Shown here piece after piece: positions 51,001 through 60,612 of a stretch of 64,000 nt of DNA (position 1 is its first letter; the number at the start of each line of letters is the position of its first letter). Origin of the DNA: Strigamia acuminata (Eukaryota; Arthropoda; Chilopoda; Geophilomorpha; Linotaeniidae); the NCBI GenBank assembly GCA_949358305.1, contig OX442322.1, forward strand, positions 6,076,001-6,140,000, written 5' to 3'. Both the position numbers and the translations under genes were made by a program. Below the pieces are notes generated by a model. It was not told the DNA's origin. It saw only the letters and a list, made by a program, of their open reading frames with translations, and did not search any database.

Positions 51001-52324
51001 CAAGTGAGGTGAAGTACTTTGCCTGGTTAGTATTGTGCATGAGCAAATCAATACTGGGCATTTGGATGGCATTGATTTCGGTGATCGCATTTAGCCATCG
51101 GAAATCAATACATAACCTATATGTGCCATTTGGTTTGGCAACTATTACGGGATGACTTATGTAAGGTCCCGTAGATTTCTCAATGAGATTCTCTGCTTCT
51201 AGCTCTTCAACTAGTTTGGTCATAATTGCAATTTTAGCTGGATTGTACATGCGAAACGGTTGTTTTTTCCATTTCGCGTCCTTTTTAAACGTAATTTTAT
51301 GCTTAGTAAGGTTCGTACAACCAACTTTGTCCCGAAAAACGTGCTTGATTCCGGAAATTACTTCTAGTAATTTGTTCTTTTCCTCGGCGGAGCAATCACA
51401 ATCTTTAACTAACAATTCTTCCCAATTGTCAGGTGTATGAGTGACTGTTCCGTCGTCTTTTAGTGTGCGTAACCTCGCTAGACTGTCATTAAATTCGTTA
51501 TCTACGTAAGGCGCAGTCCAACCAGGTTTGTCGTCACAGTCAAATACAGCTCGCGCTGGATTTAAATTAATTGTTGTACGGCGCATAAAATTGTGTCCTA
51601 AAATTAGGCCACACACATTTCGGTCTAAAATGATAAAATTCCTTGGAGTGAATTCTACTCCATCCGCCCATTGAACACAAAGGGTTATTTGTCCTAGCGG
51701 GATATGAGTTATGCCGACGGCACAAACCTTCATATTTCGTGGACAATCTTGAATGAAGTCAGGGGAGGCACAAGTACTGTCAAGTAATTGTAATCCAATA
51801 AAATATTGGGTGGCTCCTGAATCCATTAAAGCATTATAGGTGAGTCCACCTATTGTTACTTTCATTCGGGGGTCGTCGATACTGTTTCCCAAACGTTTGA
51901 TGTGTTCAACTACTTCAGCTCTCTTGAGCTGATGTTCTTTGACATATTTACGAAGTCTATGATGTCTAGATAATTTCGAGGAGATATCTAAATTTTCCAT
52001 CATGGCTTCCAAACTTTCGCATACTCCTCCACTAGAACTAGTGGTTTCCTCTCGAACAGGAGGATTTGTAGCGCTTTCAATTATTGCATTCAAGGACTCT
52101 CGCCAAGATTTGTCCCCCTTATCCGCAGGAAAGAGGTCGTCATCGAATGATGTAAATGGATTTTCGGTCTCTTCCATCGAAAAAGGAGTGTTGGGATAAG
52201 GTTCCTTAAATACATACTTTGGATTCCTTTTCCTAGTTTTACGATTAGGTCGTTTAATTTCCTCATCTTGAATTACTAATTTGTTTAGAGTTTCATTTAG
52301 AACATTTTCTATTTCTGAGGACAA
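48047..52324 (-). CDS. pol: Gypsy-3 Pol polyprotein
   Basis: 1425 codons counted from a TTG; no ATG precedes, and the frame is open from the frameshift site at 52372, so expression as Gag-Pol is expected. Protease ALMDSGATQYF near 163-173; RT YRLCIDFRWLNAI, LDLTKGYYQVEM, YLDDVIIFSQ near 503; RNase H LTDASHSGLGAVL near 645; integrase HPLSGHAGMSK / CVHCQQYK near 965-1010, DDE core (CLDFMGPKP, ISDNGKQF, NPTERANRD near 1035, 1093, 1126), GPY/F-like DGPWEI near 1270. The C-terminus is acidic and ends basic (NKRKRTADLPE). No defect seen. Confidence 0.93.
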   Translation of the reverse strand: MSSEIENVLNETLNKLVIQDEEIKRPNRKTRKRNPKYVFKEPYPNTPFSMEETENPFTSFDDDLFPADKGDKSWRESLNAIIESATNPPVREETTSSSGGVCESLEAMMENLDISSKLSRHHRLRKYVKEHQLKRAEVVEHIKRLGNSIDDPRMKVTIGGLTYNALMDSGATQYFIGLQLLDSTCASPDFIQDCPRNMKVCAVGITHIPLGQITLCVQWADGVEFTPRNFIILDRNVCGLILGHNFMRRTTINLNPARAVFDCDDKPGWTAPYVDNEFNDSLARLRTLKDDGTVTHTPDNWEELLVKDCDCSAEEKNKLLEVISGIKHVFRDKVGCTNLTKHKITFKKDAKWKKQPFRMYNPAKIAIMTKLVEELEAENLIEKSTGPYISHPVIVAKPNGTYRLCIDFRWLNAITEINAIQMPSIDLLMHNTNQAKYFTSLDLTKGYYQVEMEDEDKQKTAFYTPKGNYQFVRMPFGLCNAPCTFQALMEQVMGDALYKHALVYLDDVIIFSQTWDQHLGHIKDVLERLDKANLSVNKEKSKFGRTTLKFLGHLIKPNGLAPDPDKIASVRKFPTPKTSKDVQRFHGLANFFRKFIPNHGEIATPLTSIMHEKATFVWGQEQMDAFERIKDILCDETQVLLMPNMLEPFVILTDASHSGLGAVLCQDVDFLDKNKDKWIKTPRPVAYASRVLRGAEQRYTTPELECLAVVWAVERFRPYIEYTSFTLESDAEALKWLMGTPEPSGRFGRWAIKLQCGAFKIKYRRGTQNQVADAFSRAPLSIEDIPKDDYIEPTEITQFWPEWDGNKEVTRREEPKPCQFLTNVSVKFDYSKKLNNSLEKGEKGHVEPETLFSALTEVLSIVPPTRAEIIEAQLKDYECRKIITHLKLDEVEQKKNKKTKRWMKDIKGYQLDFKENHDNEDENSNDSEMLIFFKPTFEEELNDSGNGFKAVIPPSLVRRVLFACHGHPLSGHAGMSKTLERAKLIYYWPKMSKDTCNYVRSCVHCQQYKPSQHRKHRASYTPHNMAQPWEVLCLDFMGPKPAGQYQHKYILVGIDQCTKWVELAPLSKASSEAIITKLGDIVHRWGYPRKIISDNGKQFASTIYEGFCKRHNIKMTHISPYHAQANPTERANRDIKIMLAIYSDVHSHWPRFLNEFAFASRTAKSEATGSTPFLLNTGRIVTLPFDPRIIQHANKFDKNNPEEFVFNLLGILRRAHQEMHRRIQLNYEKHDRIHRNKFHICKYEVGDLVWKNTHILSNQDKGITKGFAEKRDGPWEITAVLTGGAYALRKLLDDSIEPSINTDDLTPYIPSYPIETWTLGQKKGKLEDHPNPDWMSSNSEFNESNSQELDNQDMEETPRENLEQEERIIPTSNENGNEIIDPRSNNSNKRKRTADLPEIISRPKRTSKPNPKYTTDFVQMVQERR

Positions 52325-52368
52325 TGTACTACTCTGGTTTTTTAGGGGGTTTTCGGTAACCCCCTCTA

Positions 52369-52378
52369 TTAGTTTTTT
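52369..52378 (-). promoter_or_regulatory. Gypsy-3 -1 frameshift site
   Basis: On the - strand CCA AAA AAC TAA in the gag frame contains the canonical A-AAA-AAC heptamer (52378-52372), with the gag stop next. The -1 frame is open from here into pol. Confidence 0.8.
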
Positions 52379-54480
52379 GGAGCCGGTGGACCTTCAATCG
52401 CCAAAGGCGGAGTGGTTGCATTTTTTGGATCCAAAAATTTAGTGAATAAATCCGACATGGATTTTGTCATACTAGTTTGCATAGTAGTTTTGAAGTCTTC
52501 AAGTTTTTGGTCCAAAGATTCAGCGGTTACCCAATTTTGTCTCTGTCGTTTAAAAAGATCAGAGGCGGGATTGGTATTGGTACTATTACCAGTACCTTGG
52601 GGCTTGTCCTGAACAAATTTTCTTTTTTGTAACAAAGGACATTCCCTCTTAAAGTGTCCTGGTTGATTGCAATGGAAACATTTTCCAGTTGCTTTCTCCG
52701 ACATAGCACATACCATGTTGTGGAATCCAACATCATTTTCAATATTGTCTGTCTCGTCAGATTCCATAGGTACAACTTCTGGTTCGGCGTTCAACGTCTG
52801 AGTAGAACGTATGAGTGGGCGCGAACTCCTGGCGTCTTTACCTTTTTGAGTATTTGACGGGACAGTTTCGTCCTCTTTATTGACAATAGTGTCCACACTA
52901 GCATTCTGGGCTTCAAAAAGAGCCCTATTCTGTCTGACAAATTGAAATATGTCATTGAATGATTCTTCATAGAGACCTCTATCGATTATTCGATTGTAAC
53001 TAACTAAATTTAAATTCTCGAGAAGAGTGGGAGCTTCATCTCTTTTTGAATAAGACCCTTGAGCTTGTTTAAACCTCAAAAGAAATGTATAAAGTGGCTC
53101 TTCTGGACCCTGGATTAAATTTCGAAGTTTTCGGGCTCGAGTGACGGGGATCATGTCAAACTCCGCCAAAAACAACTTTTCGAAAGTTTTCCAGTCAACA
53201 AATTTGTCGATGTTATCGGTATGCCATTCGTGGGCTATACCAGATAAATAAGTTGGTATTCCGCGTTTTACCATCTCATCCAGAGTTAAACCTTTAGCGA
53301 CAGCGACTGTTTTGGCTGTAGCTAAAAATTTAGCCACGTCCTTCTGTTTTCCATCGAAAACAGGCATATCCTGACCTTTGAAAAAGGTTTTATTCGAATT
53401 GTTTGCATTATTACTTTGCTGTGCATTATTCTGCATAAATTGTTGTACTTGATGTGCACAATCAGTTTGAATATTTCGCACATAGGTAAGGATGGTTCCC
53501 AAGTCGTCGGTAGAAAATCTCGCTTGAGATGAACTACCAGCGGAGGATGCCGAACCAGAATTTTGTTCAAAATTGGGCAGATTTCCCTTAGGGACCTGAT
53601 TGTCCTGGGGGATTTCTTTCCTAGGAGGAACATAATTCTCATGCTGTGTATGATTGCCAGATGGTACATGTTGTCCATGTGGAACACTACTTTTATTTTG
53701 TACACGTTCTGGGAGTGTCTGATTTGAACGAGTCCTTCCCGCCGGTAAATTTTGAATAACGGGGGACGGTGAGGTCGGATCGGATCTCCTTGGAGTTCGA
53801 TTTGACATTCTTTTTGACTGTGTTGGGGGGACAAACTGTCCTTTCCCCGGTGTCGGGGGAACATAATGTCTATTTCCAGATGTTGGAGTAACATACTGTC
53901 TATGTCCCGAGTTTTGGGAGATATTTTGTCTATTCCCTGAAGTTTGGGGGATAAAACCCAAATTATTATTGTTAATCGTTCGATTAACACTAGTTGATCT
54001 AGACCTTGGTTTGGCTAGATTTAAAGGACTATTAGAGCTGGGTGTTCTTTGTCCAGAACTTTGTTGACTACGAGATCGGCTAAACGATGGTTCGCGTACC
54101 ATTCTATCGTTTAGCTGTGGAGTCGACACTATCCGGGCTTGATATCCCAACCTTTTTTTAGGAGAGGGAAAGTCCAGTTTACGATTCGTGGGAATCGTTT
54201 TTCGTGGGATTCGGTGTGAAGTCCGCGAATGCCGACTTTCATTTTCCGAACCTTCATCTTCATCAGGCCTAATTCTTTGATTTCTTTTCTCAAGTACGCG
54301 TACATGATTAACCGCTTCGGTTATGGTTTTGAAATCAGCCCGATTCAGATTATAAAGTAGACAGTACTCTGTCAAATCGTCCGGAATTAAATCCGTTTGG
54401 TCTTCGAGTCGGACGTAACTATTTTCCAAGTTTTCCTCCTCGACTTCTCGTTCATTCATATGAATGTTTTCATCAGACAT
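52369..54480 (-). CDS. gag: Gypsy-3 Gag
   Basis: 703 residues from ATG 54480 (the frame is open 14 codons further up without ATG). Acidic N-terminus; then a long Ser/Pro/Gln/Asn-rich region with degenerate repeats of GNRxYVPPT type near 180-225; capsid-like region (FFKGQDMPVFDGKQKDVAKF in part, IPTYLSGIAHEWHTD, FEKLFLAEFDMIPVTRARKL); one CCHC knuckle (CFHCNQPGHFKREC) near 620. Shorter than Gypsy-1 Gag and without its Arg/Ser tract. Confidence 0.88.
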   Translation of the reverse strand: MSDENIHMNEREVEEENLENSYVRLEDQTDLIPDDLTEYCLLYNLNRADFKTITEAVNHVRVLEKRNQRIRPDEDEGSENESRHSRTSHRIPRKTIPTNRKLDFPSPKKRLGYQARIVSTPQLNDRMVREPSFSRSRSQQSSGQRTPSSNSPLNLAKPRSRSTSVNRTINNNNLGFIPQTSGNRQNISQNSGHRQYVTPTSGNRHYVPPTPGKGQFVPPTQSKRMSNRTPRRSDPTSPSPVIQNLPAGRTRSNQTLPERVQNKSSVPHGQHVPSGNHTQHENYVPPRKEIPQDNQVPKGNLPNFEQNSGSASSAGSSSQARFSTDDLGTILTYVRNIQTDCAHQVQQFMQNNAQQSNNANNSNKTFFKGQDMPVFDGKQKDVAKFLATAKTVAVAKGLTLDEMVKRGIPTYLSGIAHEWHTDNIDKFVDWKTFEKLFLAEFDMIPVTRARKLRNLIQGPEEPLYTFLLRFKQAQGSYSKRDEAPTLLENLNLVSYNRIIDRGLYEESFNDIFQFVRQNRALFEAQNASVDTIVNKEDETVPSNTQKGKDARSSRPLIRSTQTLNAEPEVVPMESDETDNIENDVGFHNMVCAMSEKATGKCFHCNQPGHFKRECPLLQKRKFVQDKPQGTGNSTNTNPASDLFKRQRQNWVTAESLDQKLEDFKTTMQTSMTKSMSDLFTKFLDPKNATTPPLAIEGPPAPKN

Positions 54481-55285
54481 AATAAAAGTTTTAAATTCTT
54501 TATTACTAAAGAACGATAACACTCTTTATAAAAATACACTTCAAAATAACAATACACTTCGATAAGGTTAAGTTTAAACTCCACGTGGTGGTTAAACGTG
54601 TTAAACTATCGACAAACTTTAAACAATCAAATGAATCCTACTACAAGTAAACTAGCGTCGGGTGAGAATGCGCTTTAAACTATTTGTTAAAATAATAGAT
54701 GAAATACACTTAACTTTCGCTGGTTTACGGCGTGGAAAATTCGAATCGGGACTGAACGGGACGGCGTGGTCAAGATGGCTACTGGAGCACGTGTCTGCAG
54801 GTCTGGTCTGGATACGAATGGTCGTCTGTAGTCTGGATCCGCGTGGTATCGAGGATCGATAATCCTTTAATCCCTCGATATTTTATTGGTGGAAAGTTAT
54901 TTTATCCAATGATAAAATGGGAACTAATCCTTTATTTTAGTAGTTTTCTACTACGTCCGCACTTTGGCCTGGTCAATCTCGTTATTGATTGGATATTTCG
55001 TTCGAAAATATTCAACTAACATTGAAATTTTACCAAGCCTTTTTTCGTGAAAAATTAAAATTAATTTTACTTCGATTTTAAGAGTTTTTTCAACACAACG
55101 AAACTTTCCCTTTAATGTTAGAGTTCTCCCGAATCCCAACGTTCTTAAAGAGAATTCTCTACTTCGCAAAAGCAGAAACATATAAAATGTTTTGAAATGT
55201 TATAATCTTTATTTATCTCAATTTTCACTTTCTATTTAAATTCGATAAATTTAAAACTGTGCAACCTATCTCGGTGGGACCTCCA
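54481..55285 (-). other. Gypsy-3 leader and tRNA-Gln primer-binding site
   Basis: The site TGGAGGTCCCACCGAGAT (- strand, 55285-55268) has one mismatch to the complement of the animal tRNA-Gln 3' end and lies two bases (CG) after the LTR. The ~780-bp leader is AT-rich and non-coding. Confidence 0.82.
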
Positions 55286-55287
55286 CG

Positions 55288-57147
55288 TGTGACGGTGACG
55301 ACCACAACTCCAGCCATTTTTGCACTCTCAAAACCAGATACAGAATATAATCTCAAAGCATAGGTTACAAGTATTATGTATAAATACAGGATAAATCATA
55401 AATGTTTGCATCATAAATAATTCTATTACAATACAAAAAGCATGGATCAATCACACACATATCTGAATGGTTGTGATTGATCTTTGTGACGGTGACGACC
55501 ACAACTCCTATCGCATGATAGTACCGGGTATAAGTCGCGGGAATAAGTGATTAATACGAGATAAAATAAAGACAACAAGTTTCTCAAAACACTACATTTA
55601 TTGTTGTCAAACAATAGAATCAAATCTAAAAGTTATACAAATTCTAATGCCGACATTTGGCAAGTTAATTTACCAAGTTAAACTATACATGAAATTGGCT
55701 GTAAAACAGCCCTAAAATAATATGATTACGGTTATTGGTGATCCGGGGTTCGGGAACGGCAAAACGCCCGCTCGACCGAGTATAGATGTCATCAGGTAGC
55801 CGGGCTGGCTGTGTCCTCGCGGCTTCCGTCGGCGCTTCGTAATCGTGGAACTGGTTCCTTCGCGTTCCATCGCGTTCCTGGTCGTATCTGGTGTAATGGT
55901 CCGTGTAATGCTGTTTGGTTCGATCCGAGAGGTGCGGTTGACTCATGTGCACCGCCACAACTAGGGTTGGAAATTGGTAATGAATAAATGAAGTCATTTA
56001 TTCGCCAAGGTTCCGCTTGCGAATTATATTTAATTCGCGATGTTGTGAGTTTAATAAATTAACTCAATAAATTGTATTCAATTTATTGTTACGAATTTGA
56101 TTCGTCATACAGTGAAACAAGTCTCGTGACTTATTTCGGTTGTTAACTTGTTGCCAAGTTTAAACAATTAAGGTTTATTATCAACTACAAAATATAATAA
56201 AGGTTAAACATCGCAACACACAATTGCCGTCAAAGTTCGCCTTGCTGAGCAGAACAGTATCGCGCGTGCCCTAAACAACAGTGCGGTGAGAGACGGCACT
56301 GGTATTCAGGGGGATATAGCCCGCAGTTCTGCACAACAGAATTAATCACCCGAGATACTACTCATAAGTAGACTGCTTTGGCACCATCACCGAAGAGATA
56401 TAACTTTCCCAAACACATAGTGCTACTGGCGGTAACTGCATGTTTTGCATACAGACTGCTTTGGCACCATCAGGTGATGGAGTCAATCTCTTTCAGTAAC
56501 AGTGCTACTGACGGTTACTAAATACTTTGGTATCACACGTGATTCTATTGTCCGACCACGAGGATACTTATGCGGGAGGCTTTCTCCTCGGCAAGACCGT
56601 TTGACGGAAACATTAACAGTCCGAACTTCGCCTTCAGTTGACGGGGGTTGCATGGCTCAGCAGAGCCATGCTATGCATGGACCGGTAGGCCCATGCCCTG
56701 AGTAAGAAACAGTTATTTGACATGCGGAACATACCAAATAACCAGAAATCAAGAACTAACTTAACTTCCTGTTGTCAGGGAGTTTTATACTTGGTGGGAA
56801 TAGGTTCCACCAATCTCGTATCGCAGGAAGTGGATACGGAGATGCAAATTGGGATTATGCTAATCTTTTAGCATAAACCGGAACTGGATACCGGGGACAG
56901 GAAATGGATACACAGAACGGAAATATATTCTGAAAATGGGTTTCATGTCGCGTACCCGTGATAAAGCAAGAATACCTGCTTTATCTTATTGAATATTGAT
57001 AATATAACTTTATATTATCGATTTAGATTACTTTTATGCGTAACAAACATAATAATATGTCTGTGAACTATTTCTGTGGAAAATAGTAAGTTCGAGGTTG
57101 AATTTGCCGCTAGTACTAGTGGCGCCATCTATTGCTAATTTGTCACA
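55288..57147 (-). repeat. Gypsy-3 5' LTR with a 197-bp inner extension
   Basis: 55485-57147 matches the 3' LTR. The primer site, however, sits outside a second copy of the 24-bp LTR terminus at 55288-55311, with 173 bp of unique sequence (55312-55484) between the two terminus copies. GCGCCATCT at 57122-57130. Confidence 0.85.
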
Positions 57148-57151
57148 ACCT

Positions 57152-59531
57152 TCATTACCATCAGTGGCCCAGGGGATCCGATTCAGAGGCTTCCGAACAC
57201 TCTGCAAACGACTCCGAACATGTGTCAACGGCATCCGCTTCGATGCACACGCCACCTGCATATCCGCACATCCACATTCCACCTCCGACAACTCCGGAAC
57301 GGGTATTGCTGGATCTATGTGCGACATTACCTCCGGGTTCTGCGTCTCTTCGCCAATCCCATCACATTTCGTATGAAGAAGAACGTGACAGAGACCACGA
57401 CATCCGAGAGATGGATGAGCTATCGGTTTATCCCGAGACGTCCGAACTTGTTGGCGCGTCAGCAGAAACATCGTCGCATCAACTACCTCCGTCGACACCT
57501 CGTCAATCTGCCCCGCCATCGCCTCGCCCATCAGCTCCACCCTCGCCTCAACGTTCGGCAGCACCTCCACTTCCCCGTGAAACACCGGTACCGACGCCGA
57601 GATTCATCACAACGCGTCGTCAACAACGCGCTGGTGATCCTGCTACGCATACGTTGCAGATATTCGACCCCGATCCCATGTCACCAGCTCCGGTATTGGG
57701 AACCGAAGTCGCTGCGGCAACCGCTCGCCACACGACTCACATGTGGCGATTCGTTGGTGGAGATGGAGAGTGTTGTGAATGGGTACGCGAAGAGCATCTC
57801 CGGAAGGATCAAAAACCTGGATCAATCGCAATCGACGTCTATTATTTCCCAACTCCGAAGATCCGTTTAAGATCTTATAAGGACGTCGAGGACTATTGTT
57901 TGTTAAATAACATCGATTACGACCCCGGACTTTTCTTCTTTGGAAATCTCGAGCATAAGTTACCAATTCTTCCGGGCGTTCGTCACGCGGCTCATCTATG
58001 CCGAACCGAGCCGGCTTCATTCGCCGAAATTCCCAAATTCAACGACGCTCCGAAATGGCGGGAAGCCATCCAAGAAGAATTGGACACTTTCAAAGAGCGA
58101 GAAATTTACACCGAAGTTCCCCGACCACCGGACACCACCATTCTCGGTTGTAAATGGATTTTCAAGCTAAAAACCGATGCAGCCGGAACCGTCACTCGTC
58201 ATCGTGCTCGCCTGGTTGCCCAAGGATTTTACCAAACCCTCGGCGTGGACTTCGATGAGGTGTTTAGCCCGGTCGTGAACTTCGTGTTGATTCGTCTATT
58301 TTTCTGTCTCCTGGTTGTGTTGCGAGGCTGGAAAGACGCACACCTCGACGTAAAATGTGCGTACCTGTATGGCGAGTTAAAACACAAAGTATACATGAGA
58401 ATCCCTGCAGGTGCCACATGCACCGATCCAAACAACGTGTGGCTTCTTCTCAAATCGCTTTACGGCCTCCACCAATCCGGGAGACAATGGTTCGAGAAAC
58501 TCAACGAGACACTTCGGGCCTTCGGATTTCGAAGAATGCCAGCATGTAATTGTGTTTACGTGTTCGGGAATACAGCTGTTATGCTGGTCTACGTGGACGA
58601 CATCGTCGTGTTTTACACGTCCGACAGCGTTTTCAATCAGCTAATCCGTCTCATCTCTTCGAAATTCGACATAGTCAACCTCGGTCCGATCACGAAGCTA
58701 TTAGGCGTCGAATTTATCCGCGACGCCGGACGCACGTTTATAACGCAACGTGCTTATATCGCCAAACTTGTTAAGAAATTCGGGACGTCGACCAATAATC
58801 TCGTCAAGACACCGGTGACCCCGGGAACGACACTCGTCAGAGGATCGACCGAAAACTTGGAAGATTTTCCATACCGATCACTAATCGGTTCACTTCTGTT
58901 TTTGGCATCGAGAACTCGTCCCGACATACTCTATTCCGTCATCGCTTTGGCACAGTACAACACGTGCTATAATCGAACCCACATCCGCGCCTTGCTGCAG
59001 GTTCTGCAGTACGTAGCAAACACTGCAGAACTTTGCATCGAATTATCCGGTTGCTCTTCTAGTCAACTGTCTGCATTTACCGACGCGTCGTGGGCAAGCG
59101 ATCCGGAGACATCATTGAGCTTCGGAGGATACATCGTATACATTGGAAATGTCCCTATTGGCTGGTCCTGTCGTAAACAGTCGACCGTAGCGTGCTCAAC
59201 CATGGAAGCCGAATTCATCGCCCTGGTTGAGTGCGTGAAGGAGCTCTTCTGGCTCGACAGTGTATACACCAAATTCCCGATTCTCAACCGTTTATCTTGA
59301 CCTATCGTGTATTCCGACGCCCTGGCCTCAATTCAATTTACGTCTAATGACATCGAGAACGCGAAGACGAAGCATATTCGCGTGAAGTTTTACTGGCTCA
59401 GGGAGTGGTTTACTGCGGGAGTCTTCGATCTTCGAAAGGTAGCCGGCGAAGTTAATACCGCCGACATATTCACAAAGTGGCTATCTTCGGAACGTTTACG
59501 ATCATTGATTTCGAAGATCTTCCGAGTATAA
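57152..59531 (+). pseudogene. Copia-E MBD-like, RT and RNase H part
   Basis: Resumes the frame after Gypsy-3. A Ser/Pro/His-rich linker is followed by an MBD-like domain (57801-57960): RKD at 57801, DVYYF at 57834, LRS with Arg at 57870, and LFFF. RT follows (GCKWIFKLKTDAAGTVTRHRARLVAQG, in pieces; LDVKCAYLYGEL; VYVDDIVVF near 58591), then RNase H (FTDASWASDPE, STMEAEFIALVECVKEL). TGA at 59298 replaces a codon that is CGA in the related fragment at 62016. The tail to TAA 59529-59531 remains readable (PIVYSDALASIQF, HIRVKFYWLREW). Confidence 0.88.
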
Positions 59532-59740
59532 ACAGACCGTGACATTCCTATTTTAGTTTCACCCGATTGTGAGGATCATCGAGTTTCTGTGGGAATACCG
59601 AGCTTAGTCAAGTGATAACCACGACAGTACCCGGCTCGATGATTCGACTTTATTGTTTTCTTTTCTCGTCAATAATCAACTGTAATTCCAGTATGCGTTC
59701 ATCTCGTCCCCTGATAAATATTTCCATCGAAGAGGGGATT
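59532..59740 (+). other. Copia-E 3' untranslated region and polypurine tract
   Basis: About 210 bp, ending in AGAGGGGATT (59731-59740) directly before the 3' LTR. Confidence 0.7.
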
Positions 59741-60225
59741 TGTTGGTCTAAAGACCATGTTTTTATCGATGAATTTATTTATATCCTATTGATTTCGATT
59801 CTATTGTTAATTTAGCGATGTCTCATATGTAACTCCATATGTTGTTACATTTCCCAATGATTTGTTCTTCAATCCAATGATTTATCCTTTGTTAATGCTA
59901 ATTTCCGGCACCAGAGTGCCCCCTTTTTATCTTTCTCTTTTCCAACATGGCGGAACACACAGACGTGTATTCTCTAGCTGTTTTCCAGATTAGTAATGTA
60001 TAATTTCGTGTTATTAAAGTGTATATTTTGTATTAGTATTGTGTATACCTTTAAGCACATTCTGTGCAAGTTTTCCGGCGCATATAAGCGGCAATAAGCC
60101 GCGCGCTTAAACGAAACGAATCGCGTACGTATCACGTACGTCGCCATTGATGATTAGGCTTTCTTCCAAAGCACGCTTCGTTAAATCGGTAAATATACCG
60201 ATTATTTGCGCACTCCTCTGCTACA
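59741..60225 (+). repeat. Copia-E 3' LTR
   Basis: 485 bp, TGTTGGTC to CTGCTACA, followed by the GTAAC duplication and the last base of the Gypsy-4 LTR. Confidence 0.92.
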
Positions 60226-60231
60226 GTAACA

Positions 60232-60612
60232 GCCCCCCCCCCTTTAATTTTTTCGGTCTCTTGAAAAACAATGAATTGTTCTAACTAACGCATCTCCTTT
60301 TACATAAAAAATTTTCAAATCATAAACACAATTTTACAATTTTGAGAATCTCTTTTCATCATCCTTATTTTTACAAAAATATAATATGATACATCCTTTC
60401 AATGTTTATAAATGTCATAATCCTTTTTTATTACATTTTTTACATTGGAAACAATATTCAAAGTTTAAAATTAATTAAAATTAACACTTTTCATCAATGA
60501 TAACACTTTTTGGTTTTTTATTTTTATATTATTTTTTTTCAGTTTTTCAATTTTCTATAAAATAAAAAAAACACACACACAAAAAAAAAATATTCCCTGC
60601 ACCTCCACCAGT
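60232..60612 (-). other. Gypsy-4 internal region with polypurine tract and primer site
   Basis: 381 bp, AT-rich, non-coding. On the - strand it starts with TGGTGGAGGTGCAGGGAA (60610-60593), two bases from the LTR, and ends with AAAGGGGGGGGGGC (60245-60232) before the other LTR. The size leaves room only for packaging signals. Confidence 0.78.

Larger units (their letters stand above)
43821..57147 (-). mobile_element. Gypsy-3, complete Ty3/gypsy element with three reading frames
   Basis: Two copies of a 1663-bp LTR with three substitutions seen by eye, target duplication ACCT (43817-43820, 57148-57151). Order on the - strand: 5' LTR with a 197-bp extra inner block, tRNA-Gln primer site, leader, gag, pol in the -1 frame, ORF3, polypurine tract, 3' LTR. 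All frames are open with catalytic residues present. It is a relative of Gypsy-1 by layout and integrase end. Confidence 0.93.
39635..60225 (+). mobile_element. Copia-E, Ty1/copia element containing Gypsy-3
   Basis: LTRs of 485 bp (two substitutions seen by eye), target duplication GTAAC (39630-39634, 60226-60230). The polyprotein frame is continuous across Gypsy-3 once it and one ACCT are left out. There are two in-frame nonsense codons, TAA at 41296 and TGA at 59298, so this copy is defective even without the insertion. Confidence 0.92.

Noticed and set aside
57034-57585. 183-codon - strand frame across the LTR/Copia-E junction
   Set aside because: Antisense to the Copia-E linker and crossing an insertion boundary, so it did not exist before Gypsy-3 arrived.
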